Assembly: GCF_014696625.1 (NCBI RefSeq)
Contig: NZ_JACJQL010000028.1
Span: 1 to 64,000 of the forward strand
Reading direction: 5' to 3'
From: Nostoc parmelioides FACHB-3921
Lineage (GTDB): Bacteria; Cyanobacteriota; Cyanobacteriia; Cyanobacteriales; Nostocaceae
DNA: 64,000 bases
Shown here: piece by piece, positions 54,039-63,626 of the stretch
Numbering within the stretch: position 1 is the stretch's first letter
How the letters are laid out: each line of letters starts with the position of its first letter
Translations under genes and position numbers: made by a program
Notes under the pieces: model-generated
What the model saw: the letters and a program-made list of their open reading frames with translations, nothing else
What the model was told of the DNA's origin: nothing
Database searches by the model: none

Positions 54039-54803
54039 CTATCTACTTCTTTGATTTTTGCGTTTTACAATTAACCCTAAACCAGAGGTAAATAAAATTC
54101 CTAAAATAGCAGAAGATTCTGGGACAGAGACGAGTACAAATTCACGATCTGCCCTAGCCAAAGCAACTTGTACACCTTCGGCTGACTGAGTTGCCCCTGC
54201 TGCTATCAGGAAATTACTAAATTCTTTAGTGATGAGAACTCCTACTGGTTCTAGTGACCAAGTATGATTTTCTAAATCAACGTTGGGAAATTCAGGTTCT
54301 ACAGTTGTGAAAACTTTTAAGCCTGTATTGGCTGTATCTGTGATCCAAACAAAGAACGGTTGAGGAATATTCGGATCGGTATTAATTTCAGAGGAAGCAG
54401 AAAAATTTCCTATCTGCAATATAGGGGGGAGATTGAGCTTAGTTTGATCCACATTAAAGAAGACACTCCCTGTAAATTCCGTGGTTCCGCTAATAGTTCC
54501 ATAATTTCCTGTTTTACTATCGTAACTAAATACCCAATTAGTTCCCCGTATTTTAGGGTTTGAACTTACAGGAAGAATATCAAAAGCATGATCGTATCCT
54601 GGAGCAGGAGTGTCCGTGCTTTCAATGGATCTTAAAGATAAGCCAATCCTTTCTAAGTAGGCTAGTCCATCAGGATCAAAGGTAAGGCTTTCTTTTCCTC
54701 CCGTCTCAACATAAATAACAGGTTCAGCTTGAACAGGAAAATCTGTATTCAGCACAATTACAGAGGCTAATCCCAACACAGTCGTCCAAAAATTTTGGTT
54801 CAT
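54039..54803 (-). CDS. PEP-CTERM-like sorting-domain protein
   Basis: A 254-residue exported protein with signal peptide (1-27, ending VQAEP) and a C-terminal sorting signal of variant form: VPES in place of VPEP, then a hydrophobic AILGILFTSGLGLIV and basic KRKNQRSR. The body is beta-rich and unlike its neighbour. Function unknown. A repeat containing GGAGCGTTCCCGCAGGGTAG lies between the two genes. Confidence 0.83.
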   Translation of the reverse strand: MNQNFWTTVLGLASVIVLNTDFPVQAEPVIYVETGGKESLTFDPDGLAYLERIGLSLRSIESTDTPAPGYDHAFDILPVSSNPKIRGTNWVFSYDSKTGNYGTISGTTEFTGSVFFNVDQTKLNLPPILQIGNFSASSEINTDPNIPQPFFVWITDTANTGLKVFTTVEPEFPNVDLENHTWSLEPVGVLITKEFSNFLIAAGATQSAEGVQVALARADREFVLVSVPESSAILGILFTSGLGLIVKRKNQRSR

Positions 54804-54859
54804 TTCTCAGTTTCTAGGTAGTAAAACAGTAGTTTTAAATAACTAGTTCTCTTGCTAAA

Positions 54860-56149
54860 TTATGTGTTAAGATTAAGATTTTTTAGACGCTCAACTAATT
54901 CAACAGCACAACCAATACCACTTTCATGAAAGCCATATGAATCTATACCTCGCTTTTTGATATGAAAATATGTACCTGAAAAATAAATAGGCCCAGTTTC
55001 ATTCAACTGATAAATCTGTTTTTGAGCCTCTAAAGTATTCATATCATAGGCAGGGTGTCTATACTTAATAACTCTGATGATTTTATCTTCATCAATAGCC
55101 ATAGGTGGAGTGTCTAACGAAACAAAATAATCTTTCTTAGCTGAAAAACTATGCACTTTATTAGAATAATAAGTCACATAAGTATACAGTTGTCTTTCTT
55201 TTACAACTTGACCATAATTCCAAGATTGCCATTTGCTTCGATCTGGATTCATGATCACTGGATCTGTATGAACCGTTACAGATGTTTCATTATATTTAAA
55301 ACAGCCCAATACTTTTTGCTGTAATTCAGTTGGTTCTGCCAGAATTTCCAGGGCTTGATCAGCATGAGTTGCAATGACAACTTTATCAAAAATGGCTTCA
55401 TCATGCTTAGTTTTGACGATAACTTTGTCATCTGACAGTTTTTTAACTGCAATTACCTCTTGTTGTATCTTAATGGGTCGTTTGAGGGCATCTTTAACTT
55501 TTTCAACGTAGCGACTACTTCCCCCTTTCACTGTTTCCCATTCTACAGTTTTGCCTCCTAAACCTCCTTGATCATGAGTCATAAAAAAGCTGATAAAAGT
55601 CGAAGCTGGGAACTCCATTAATAAATCAGTAGGAATTGACCAAACAGCCGAACCCATTAACATCACAAAGTTATCTCGAAAGCCTTGACTATAATTATTA
55701 GCATCCAAATATTCTTGCATTGAAACTCGTGTTTTTCCTTCCCAAAAATCAGAGCGAGCCTCAGAAAAAAAACGTTTAGCTTCGTGATAACAGGCAACTA
55801 ATTCTGGAGGTTGCTGTTTCTGAAATTCTTCTATAGAAAGTTCTAAATCTAAGGAATTAAACTGCATTCCACTATTTAGATTATAGAAATTAAATCCTCC
55901 TAAATGTTTTTGAGTCTCTACCCCTAAATCAGCAAAGAATTTCATTAGATTGGGGTAATTAGGCTTGTTACAAACGACAAAAGCTGTATCAATAGAAATT
56001 TTTTGACCATCTTCATCGAAATCTAATGTATGAGCATGACCACCAATACGACTACTTTTTTCGTAGATTTCAATGTCGTATTGATCTTGTAGATAATAGG
56101 CAATAGGAGTACCGGAAATGCCAGAGCCAATAATTGCTAATTTTTTCAT
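54860..56149 (-). CDS. FAD-dependent amine-oxidase-like oxidoreductase
   Basis: A 429-residue protein with ATG at 56149. The FAD dinucleotide site is IIGSGISGTPIAYYL (residues 6-20), the ribose-binding acid is in IYEKSSRIGGHAHT, and a C-terminal FAD contact region includes GIYFSGTYFH-like sequence (PIYFSGTYFHIKKRG, then DSYGFHESGIG). It resembles the NAD(P)-binding 'predicted amine oxidase' group often found with fatty-acid cyclopropane or DUF1365 genes, but neither is here. Inference: a tailoring or desaturation step for the polyketide or its lipid starter. Confidence 0.83.
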   Translation of the reverse strand: MKKLAIIGSGISGTPIAYYLQDQYDIEIYEKSSRIGGHAHTLDFDEDGQKISIDTAFVVCNKPNYPNLMKFFADLGVETQKHLGGFNFYNLNSGMQFNSLDLELSIEEFQKQQPPELVACYHEAKRFFSEARSDFWEGKTRVSMQEYLDANNYSQGFRDNFVMLMGSAVWSIPTDLLMEFPASTFISFFMTHDQGGLGGKTVEWETVKGGSSRYVEKVKDALKRPIKIQQEVIAVKKLSDDKVIVKTKHDEAIFDKVVIATHADQALEILAEPTELQQKVLGCFKYNETSVTVHTDPVIMNPDRSKWQSWNYGQVVKERQLYTYVTYYSNKVHSFSAKKDYFVSLDTPPMAIDEDKIIRVIKYRHPAYDMNTLEAQKQIYQLNETGPIYFSGTYFHIKKRGIDSYGFHESGIGCAVELVERLKNLNLNT

Positions 56150-57349
56150 TGATTGTGCTACCAAATTTAAGATCGTACTTATTTAACTCAAATCTTACAC
56201 CATTCTCTTATTGACAAAATAACAGTCCCAAAAGCTGATAATTTCGTAGGTTGGCATTGCCCACTACAAGCTTATTGAGAAGGTGAAAGATATAAATTAA
56301 GATGTATATTTACTCAATAGATGGATTGAATTAAACATAGAATAAGCCAAGGTTGCTTAACCTATGTTAGTCAAGGATTCAATGTTTAATTGAGGGTATA
56401 ACACATCTAATAAATAACTAAGCTTTCTTACAATAGTTATTATTTCTAATTTGAGGTTAGTTTTTTTTTAATGCTCATGCAATGGATTATTTTCTGCTAA
56501 AAATGGAGATTTTTTATCTAGAGTTAGACGCAAGCCTAATGCTGTGATTGATAGAGAAAAGGTAACTACCGTGTACCATGTATCAGATTTAATTCTAATT
56601 CTTACGTTTAATTGTTCGTTACATACTTGTAAATTTTTTCCACGACTTACTTACTCTCTGAGAAGGCGTTTTAAAAGTCCTCATCTTGGTAGCAAAAAGT
56701 TTTATATCCACTTAAATCCACACTAACGCCTACAAGTCTGCATTCGCCCTTAGCGTTGCCGAAGGCATTGGCTCTCCTTAAGAAGTTATCTATTAACCAG
56801 ATATTCCTTAGTATTTGCGATCGCTCTTGTCTTGCTCTTACTCCTTAGGGTTTAGACGAGTTCACACGGCAGACTAGACTACATCCCATCAACTCATTTG
56901 TTAAGTTATGTAACGGAGTGACATAAAAATTAGTATGTTTCTTGATGAATAAATACACGACAAGGACTCACGCACTTTACAAATAAACAACCTACAGTAA
57001 AGTACAGCATTGAATAGATCAGCTTTCTATTGCCATCTCTTGTCACGTTTGTCTCTTTAGTGTTAGTTCATCAGCTCATGAAACTGACACCAATAAACGA
57101 TGTATGACATAACCTACATAATCGTAATTCTGCTTATGTATGAATCATACTTGCTGTGAACAATTACAGCCCCAGATTTTTTAGTGGCAAAATTATATTT
57201 TTACAGAGTGTCATAGAAATCGCATAAAAACTTCTGTTTACCCTGAATAAGTAGATAAAAGCAACAAATCCATGACTTAGAAATCTGGACAAAAGTGATT
57301 TCTAACCAAAGCCCAAAATCTAAGTACAACTATACAATTGCTAAAAATT
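56150..57349. other. Long gene-poor divergent region
   Basis: 1.2 kb, AT-rich, without a credible gene (the 60-codon frame at 56544 is unsupported). A 15-bp inverted repeat with one mismatch, AATTAAACATAGAAT (56329-56343) and its complement (56377-56391), lies 180 bases upstream of the oxidoreductase. A repeat fragment CGCCCTTAGCGTTGCCGAAG is near 56743. Likely control region of the cluster. Confidence 0.5.
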
Positions 57350-58183
57350 ATGTTTTCCAGTCAAACTCTTCCCTCTATCAATACATATGCTCAGTCAAAC
57401 TTAGATGAACCCTTTTCTTTGATTCAGCATTTGATAAATCAAGTCAAGGAAGCGATATTTTGTTTAAATCATCAAGGTCGATTTTACTATATTAATGATG
57501 CTGCCTGTTATCTATTAGGATATTCTAGACAGAAATTATTGAACATGACTATTGATGAAATAGAGATGGATTTTCTCCCCTCAAGTTGGTCATATTACTG
57601 GCAACTGCTAAAACAACAAACCTCTTTAACTTTTAAAAAAGTATGTTCTTCTAAAGAATATCAATCCATAGAGGTCACGATTAAATCTCTAGAGCATGGA
57701 AGTGAAGTTTTGGGATGTATTTTAGCTCATACATTCTCGACAAAAAATCTAGATGAATCACCTGAGCAAGCTTTATGTTCAAATGAAAAAAATCAGCCTT
57801 TTTACCTATCTCACAAATCTTTATCAACTGCTGATTTTTATCCTAATTGTGTACAACTCCGCCCAATCTTTGAGTTTATTGAACAAAACTATCACTTACC
57901 CATTAGTCTTAATGATGTTGCTCAAGCGGTTGGTTATTCTCCCGCATATTTAACTAATTTAGTTAAGCGTCGCACCCAATTAACGATTATTGATTGGATT
58001 CTCGAAAGAAAAATGGTAGAAGCTCGTTCATTATTAATTAACAGTGATAAGTCAGTAACAGAGATTGCTATGGCTGTTGGCTTCACAGATGCTTATTACT
58101 TTTCTCGTCGTTTTAGCCAGTATCATAAGTTGTCACCCAGAAGTTGGAGACAAAAATATCACTCTTTACAAGCAATGAACTAA
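57350..58183 (+). CDS. PAS-AraC family transcriptional regulator
   Basis: A 277-residue protein. Residues about 20-125 are a PAS domain (EAIFCLNHQGRFYYINDAAC and LLGYSRQKLLNMTIDEIE). Residues about 165-272 are an AraC/XylS DNA-binding domain with both helix-turn-helix units (ISLNDVAQAVGYSPAYLTNL and VTEIAMAVGFTDAYYFSRRF). ATG at 57350 is chosen over a TTG four codons earlier. It heads the plus-strand PKS genes and is divergent from the oxidoreductase, so it is the likely cluster-specific regulator; the PAS ligand is unknown. Confidence 0.92.
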   Translation: MFSSQTLPSINTYAQSNLDEPFSLIQHLINQVKEAIFCLNHQGRFYYINDAACYLLGYSRQKLLNMTIDEIEMDFLPSSWSYYWQLLKQQTSLTFKKVCSSKEYQSIEVTIKSLEHGSEVLGCILAHTFSTKNLDESPEQALCSNEKNQPFYLSHKSLSTADFYPNCVQLRPIFEFIEQNYHLPISLNDVAQAVGYSPAYLTNLVKRRTQLTIIDWILERKMVEARSLLINSDKSVTEIAMAVGFTDAYYFSRRFSQYHKLSPRSWRQKYHSLQAMN

Positions 58184-58320
58184 TAAAAATCCATCTTTCC
58201 CTAAAAAAAACCTATGGTTTACTGAGAGAGAAATTCATAAACTATGTATTAAGTCAGATAGAATTTTCGCTGAAGTAAATTCCTTGTTGGCTCTTTTGCT
58301 GTCGTAAACTAATAAACAAC

Positions 58321-58578
58321 ATGAAAACCACTCAACCCTGCTCTGTAGAAGCTATTCAAAACTGGTTAATCGATCAGTTTGCTCAACAACTTGATGTTGA
58401 TCCAGATGATATTGATATGGAAGAATCATTTGATAATTATGACCTGGATTCTAGTAAGGCTCTAATTTTGCTAGGTCGATTAGAAAAATGGTTAGATAAA
58501 GAGTTAAATCCTGTTTTAATTTTTAACTACCCAACTATTTCTCAATTGGCTAAACGCTTGGGAGAGTTATATCTTTGA
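58321..58578 (+). CDS. Free-standing acyl carrier protein
   Basis: An 85-residue acidic carrier protein. The phosphopantetheine site is Ser44 in DLDSSKAL; the usual G-x-D-S-L has Asp for Gly and Ser for Leu. Helix I (AIQNWLIDQFAQQLDVDPDD) and the C-terminal NYPTISQLAKRLGELYL are typical of cyanobacterial carrier proteins placed before PKS modules. No acyl-AMP ligase is adjacent in the window. Inference: it carries the starter unit delivered to the KS of the next gene. Confidence 0.9.
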   Translation: MKTTQPCSVEAIQNWLIDQFAQQLDVDPDDIDMEESFDNYDLDSSKALILLGRLEKWLDKELNPVLIFNYPTISQLAKRLGELYL

Positions 58579-58902
58579 TTATCCATGTTTTTGCAATCAA
58601 TCACTTAATTCAATGAAGAGCCAATAGATTTATTGTTATTATCCATCATCACCAATATGATGATGTTATGATTGAGGCTAGTTTTGTAGATTTTTGTCAA
58701 ACCCGACATTTACTCTATCAACAATTGAATTAATAAAGTTGTAGAACGAGGAAAAACCAAAGCTCTATCTTTGGCTAACAGAAACCTCGTAAGAATTTTC
58801 AAAAAAAAATTCATATCAATATCTAAATCGACCAAGTGATGTGAGGAGCCAGAAGTTTTAATTTCTCCTGTTCATCATGATGTAGAATCACGGATTTGTA
58901 AG
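58579..58902. other. Spacer between acyl carrier protein and PKS genes
   Basis: 324 bases, no gene seen. Holds a short hairpin CATCATCA/TGATGATG (58644-58665). No clear ribosome site precedes the PKS ATG, so translation start may be weak or the promoter may lie here. Confidence 0.4.
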
Positions 58903-61900
58903 ATGGAACCTATTGCAATTATTGGTATTGGTTGCCGTTTTCCTGGGGCGGATAGTCCTCAAGCATTTTGGCAATTGTTGTCTAACGGAGTTGATGCAAT
59001 TACAGAAATTCCGGCTGATCGTTGGCATATTGACGAATTCTACGATCGCAATCCAGAAACTCCAGGGAAAATGAACTCCCGTTACGGCGGGTTTCTTTCC
59101 CAAGTCGATGGCTTTGATCCGCATTTTTTCGGTATTTCTCCGCGAGAAGCCCTATTAATGGATCCCCAACAAAGGCTGTTATTAGAAGTAGCTTGGGAAG
59201 CTTTAGAAGATGCGGGAATTGTCCGCGAACAACTGGCTGGTTCAAAAACTGGCGTATTTGTCGGCATTTCCACAAATGATTATAGTCGCATTCATAGCGG
59301 TTATGCCCACAATCCCCAAGGTTACGATCTCACCGGCAACAGTATTAATATTGCTGCGGGTCGTCTTTCCTATCTGTTTAACTTACGGGGGCCGAGTTTA
59401 GCTGTAGATACGGCTTGTTCCTCTTCTTTGGTAGCTGTGCATTTAGCTTGCCAAAGTATCTGGAATCAAGAGTCTAGCATGGCGATCGCTTCTGGAGTCA
59501 ATTTGGTTCTTTCTCCCATTGGTAATATTGCCTTAAGTAAACTCAAAGCCCTTTCCCCAGATGGACGTTGTAAAACATTTGATGAAAGTGCCAATGGTTA
59601 TGTGCGGAGTGAAGGGGCTGGCTGTATTATTCTCAAACCCCTTGCCCAAGCATTAGCAGATCATGACCCCATCTATGCAGTCATCCGGGGTAGTGCAATT
59701 AACCATGATGGTCGCAGTAAAGGATTAACGGTTCCCTACGGGCCAGCCCAAGAAGCCTTGATACGTCAAGCGTTACAGCAAGCACAAGTTCAGCCCCAGG
59801 AAATTAGTTATGTAGAACTACACGGAACCGGCACACCCTTGGGCGATCCCATTGAAGCGATGGCTATAGGTGCAGTCTTAGGGGAAGGACGAGATGCAGC
59901 GCATCCTTGTTTGGTAGGAGCAGTTAAAAGTAATATTGGGCATTTAGAAGCAGCTGCGGGGATTGCCAGCATCATTAAAATGGCTCTTGCCCTCAAATAT
60001 CAACAAATTCCTCCCAGCCTGCATTTTCATCAGCCTAATCCCTACATTCCCTTTGATCAGTTACCTTTACGGGTGCAGACTAGTCTCATTCCTTGGCCAA
60101 AAAGTCAGTATGGTGCGAAAGCCGGAGTGAGTTCTTTCGGATTTTCGGGAACTAATGCCCATGTGATTTTAGAAGGGGTTTCATCATTTAACTCTCCTGA
60201 ACAACAAACTTGCAAATTCCCCCATTTATTACCTTTATCAGCCCATACACCCGCCGCAGTGCAAACCCTAGCGCTAGGGTATCAAGACTTGATTAACGCA
60301 CAAAAACTGACTCCAGAATTTGTGCAGAATCTTTGCTACAGCGCTAGTGTCAGACGCACCCATCAATCCTATCGTAGTGCCGTTGTCGTCAATTCTCCCG
60401 AAGACTTACCATCTTGTTTACAAGCCCTAGCAACCGCAGATATTACCACCCAAACAAAACAGTCAAAACGCAAGCCCAAAGTTGCCTTTGTGTTTTCTGG
60501 ACAAGGCCCCCAGTGGTGGGCGATGGGACGGGAATTATTAGCCCAAGAACCTGTTTTTCGGGCAGTGATTGAGGAATGTGATGCTTTAATTCAAAAGTAT
60601 GCCCAATGGTCATTATTAACAGAGTTTGCTGTTCCTGAGTCTCAGTCTCGCTTCCAAGAAACCGAAATTGCTCAACCTGCCTTGTTTGCATTGCAAGTAG
60701 GATTAGCTCATTTGTGGCGTGCTTGGGGAATTGAACCCAAAGCCGTGGTAGGGCATAGTTTAGGAGAAGTAGCTGCTGCCCATTTCGCTGGGGTTTTGAG
60801 TTTAGAAGATGCGGTGCATTTAATTTGTCACCGGGGACGGTTAATGCAGCAAGCCACTGGTAACGGCAAGATGCTAGCGGTGGAATTACCAGTTACGGAA
60901 GTTGAACCTTTATTAGTGGCTTGGGCTGGTCAATTGGAAATTGCCGCCATTAATAGTCCCACCGCAACAGTAATTTCTGGACAGTCTCAGGCCTTGGAGG
61001 CATTTGTCACCCAATTGCAACAGCAACACCCCGATATTTTTTATAAAGAATTACCCGTTAATTATGCCTTCCATAGCCAACAAATGGCTCCCTTTGCTGA
61101 GGCTTTAGTTGAGAAATTATCACACATCCAGCCCCAAGCAGGAAGCCTAGCAGTTTTCTCCACAGTGACAGGCGATAAACAAGCTGGTCAGAAATTTAAT
61201 GCTGATTATTGGGGTCAGAACCTCCGCCACACAGTTTGCTTTGCACCAGCTTTGACAGCTTTGATTCAATCGGGCTACACCCAATTCGTAGAAATTAGTC
61301 CACATCCCGTATTATCAGGATATATCAATGCTTGTTTGAGAAAGCAGGAAGTTGATGGGGTGATATTACCATCTTTAAAACGGGGTTTTGGAGAACGGGC
61401 AACCCTGTTGAAAAGTTTGGGGACACTTTACACCCTTGGTCATGCAGTAAATTGGCAGTCTTTATATCCTGATGGCTGCCAAATGGTGGATTTACCCCTT
61501 TATCCTTGGCAGAGAGAATCTTATTGGGTCAGTGAATCTCAACCCCAATTTCAAAAAGCACAACCAGCCTCTTCCTTACTCAATTTATTACTAGCAGGAA
61601 AAACAGAACAACTCACCCAAGAATTAAGCAAACATCACCAGTTATCTCCTGAAGCTAAACAATTTATTCCCCAATTACTAGAATTATTAGCCACAGGAAA
61701 ATCGACAGGAAAAATTACTCAAGATTTAAGTAATGCCCGTTATGGAATTGAATGGCAGCTTAGTCCTTTAACTGTAGATAATAAAACATCTCAGGCTGAA
61801 ACTTGGTTAATTTTTAGTGACAACCAAGGGCTAGGACAGGAATTAGCTGCTGTAGTTAATGACCCTTGTATTTTAGTCTCACCGAGTGAGATTTACCAAA

Positions 61901-63612
61901 AATTATCATCCAGTCATTATCAAATTAATCCGCACCAATTTGATGATTTTCAAAAATTATTAGTAGATATTTCTCAACCCGTAACCAAAGTAGTTTATCT
62001 ATGGGGTTTAGATAGTTCCATAGATTTAGAAAATTCTCAAACTCAGTGCTACAGTTTGCTGTATTTAGTACAAGCATTAGCTAAAATTAACACTAAGATT
62101 GCGCCTCAACTGTGGATTGGCACACAACAAGCTCAAGCCGTAACACCAAGCCATAATCAAATTAATGTTGCCCAAACACCTTTATGGGGCATGGGTCAGG
62201 TCATAGCCCTAGAATATCCTCATCTTTGGGGAGGATTAATTGATTTTGAAAATCAGCATTTTTCGGCAACTGCCATAATTGCAGAGATGACCGCAAAAAC
62301 TGGAGAAGACCGGGTAGCATTTCGGGATGGTAAACGGTATGTTGCCCGCTTGATGCCAATTTCTACCCCATTACCCACACCTAAACCCTTAATTAGTGAT
62401 GGCAGTTATTTAATTACCGGTGGTTTAGGGGCTTTAGGACTCACTTTAGCAGAATGGTTGGTACAACAAGGAGCGCGTCATTTAGTTTTAACTAGTCGTC
62501 AAGGGTTGTTAAATCAGTCTGAGGAAAAACAACAAAAAATCCGTGCCTTAGAAAATCGAGGGGCAACTGTCAAAGTTGTAGCGGCTGATGTTAGTGATTA
62601 TCAGCAGATGTCTCAACTGTTTGCCCAAATCCAGTTAAATTCTCCCAAGTTGCGCGGAATTATTCATGCAGCCGGGGTATTAAATGATTGTTCGATTTCC
62701 CAAATGGATTTGGAAACCTTTGCCAAAGTATTTCAGCCTAAAGTTACAGGTGCATGGAATCTCCATCAACTCACCCAGGAATTATCCTTAGATTTCTTTG
62801 TTTGCTTTTCTTCCATGTCTGCACTACTGGGTTCACGGGGTCAACTTCATTATGCTGCTGCCAACTCTTTCTTAGATGGGCTAATTTACCACCGTCAGAC
62901 CTTAGGTTTACCGGGTTTAAGCATTAACTGGGGGCCTTGGGCTGAGGGGGGTATGGCTACCCAAGGTTATGAGGTGGGCTTAAAACGGATGGGGATTGAA
63001 CCCTTAGAACCCACAGCCGCCCTGCAAGTTCTCGGTGGTTTGCTGGGGAGTGCATCGGTGCAAACGATGGTAGCAGCCATTAATTGGTCTGCTTTTGGGA
63101 AGATTGTTGCTGCTAAAGGACGAGTAGCTTTTTTAGAAGCATTATTGACCCAGGAAAGTCAAGATGGTGGCAATGGTGAGAGTTTTTGCCAAAAATTAGC
63201 AGCCGCACCCCTTCATCGACGAGCTGCTTTACTCACCACCCAAGTACAACAAGAAGTTGCCCAGGTATTAGGTCACAGTGGGTCTTATGTCCCGGAAATT
63301 GATCAGGGCTTTTTCGATATGGGGATGGATTCTCTGATGTCTGTGCAATTGCGGCATAGTCTTGAAGCTTTACTTGCTGTTTCTCTCCCCTCAACTTTGG
63401 TATTTGAATGCCCCTCTATTGGTGATGTGGTGAGTTATTTAATGCGGGAAGTGTTTGCTTGGCAACTCGATGCTAGTGATGGGTCTGCGATGGAATCACC
63501 AGCCAGTGTAGTTATAGAAAATACCATCGCCCAACTAGAGGGATTATCCACAGCAGAAACTGAAGCCCTGATGGAACAAGAAATCGCCGAATTACAAGCA
63601 TTGCTGTCTTAA
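58903..63612 (+). CDS. Type I polyketide synthase, KS-AT-KR-ACP
   Basis: A 1569-residue single module. KS (about 1-425): Cys172 in DTACSSSLVAV, His307 in VELHGTGTPLGD and His347 in KSNIGHLEAA. AT (about 525-845): Ser619 in VVGHSLGEVAAA; the specificity motif at 721-724 is YAFH, between HAFH (malonyl) and YASH (methylmalonyl), so malonyl is likelier but not certain. No dehydratase or enoylreductase. KR (about 950-1400): GGLGALG at 1173, Ser1304, Tyr1317, Asn1321; LND rather than LDD near 1260 and no Trp suggest a B-type hydroxyl. ACP: Ser1477 in GMDSLMSV. It starts directly at the KS with no docking helix and ends in an acidic helical tail that should dock the next PKS. Confidence 0.96.
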   Translation: MEPIAIIGIGCRFPGADSPQAFWQLLSNGVDAITEIPADRWHIDEFYDRNPETPGKMNSRYGGFLSQVDGFDPHFFGISPREALLMDPQQRLLLEVAWEALEDAGIVREQLAGSKTGVFVGISTNDYSRIHSGYAHNPQGYDLTGNSINIAAGRLSYLFNLRGPSLAVDTACSSSLVAVHLACQSIWNQESSMAIASGVNLVLSPIGNIALSKLKALSPDGRCKTFDESANGYVRSEGAGCIILKPLAQALADHDPIYAVIRGSAINHDGRSKGLTVPYGPAQEALIRQALQQAQVQPQEISYVELHGTGTPLGDPIEAMAIGAVLGEGRDAAHPCLVGAVKSNIGHLEAAAGIASIIKMALALKYQQIPPSLHFHQPNPYIPFDQLPLRVQTSLIPWPKSQYGAKAGVSSFGFSGTNAHVILEGVSSFNSPEQQTCKFPHLLPLSAHTPAAVQTLALGYQDLINAQKLTPEFVQNLCYSASVRRTHQSYRSAVVVNSPEDLPSCLQALATADITTQTKQSKRKPKVAFVFSGQGPQWWAMGRELLAQEPVFRAVIEECDALIQKYAQWSLLTEFAVPESQSRFQETEIAQPALFALQVGLAHLWRAWGIEPKAVVGHSLGEVAAAHFAGVLSLEDAVHLICHRGRLMQQATGNGKMLAVELPVTEVEPLLVAWAGQLEIAAINSPTATVISGQSQALEAFVTQLQQQHPDIFYKELPVNYAFHSQQMAPFAEALVEKLSHIQPQAGSLAVFSTVTGDKQAGQKFNADYWGQNLRHTVCFAPALTALIQSGYTQFVEISPHPVLSGYINACLRKQEVDGVILPSLKRGFGERATLLKSLGTLYTLGHAVNWQSLYPDGCQMVDLPLYPWQRESYWVSESQPQFQKAQPASSLLNLLLAGKTEQLTQELSKHHQLSPEAKQFIPQLLELLATGKSTGKITQDLSNARYGIEWQLSPLTVDNKTSQAETWLIFSDNQGLGQELAAVVNDPCILVSPSEIYQKLSSSHYQINPHQFDDFQKLLVDISQPVTKVVYLWGLDSSIDLENSQTQCYSLLYLVQALAKINTKIAPQLWIGTQQAQAVTPSHNQINVAQTPLWGMGQVIALEYPHLWGGLIDFENQHFSATAIIAEMTAKTGEDRVAFRDGKRYVARLMPISTPLPTPKPLISDGSYLITGGLGALGLTLAEWLVQQGARHLVLTSRQGLLNQSEEKQQKIRALENRGATVKVVAADVSDYQQMSQLFAQIQLNSPKLRGIIHAAGVLNDCSISQMDLETFAKVFQPKVTGAWNLHQLTQELSLDFFVCFSSMSALLGSRGQLHYAAANSFLDGLIYHRQTLGLPGLSINWGPWAEGGMATQGYEVGLKRMGIEPLEPTAALQVLGGLLGSASVQTMVAAINWSAFGKIVAAKGRVAFLEALLTQESQDGGNGESFCQKLAAAPLHRRAALLTTQVQQEVAQVLGHSGSYVPEIDQGFFDMGMDSLMSVQLRHSLEALLAVSLPSTLVFECPSIGDVVSYLMREVFAWQLDASDGSAMESPASVVIENTIAQLEGLSTAETEALMEQEIAELQALLS

Positions 63613-63626
63613 AGGAGAAATTTTAA

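Noticed and set aside
56544..56726. 60-codon plus-strand frame
   Set aside because: No ribosome site or similarity; expected by chance in a 1.2-kb AT-rich gap.
59000..60691. Minus-strand frames inside the PKS gene
   Set aside because: Shadows of a confidently assigned KS-AT-KR-ACP gene.
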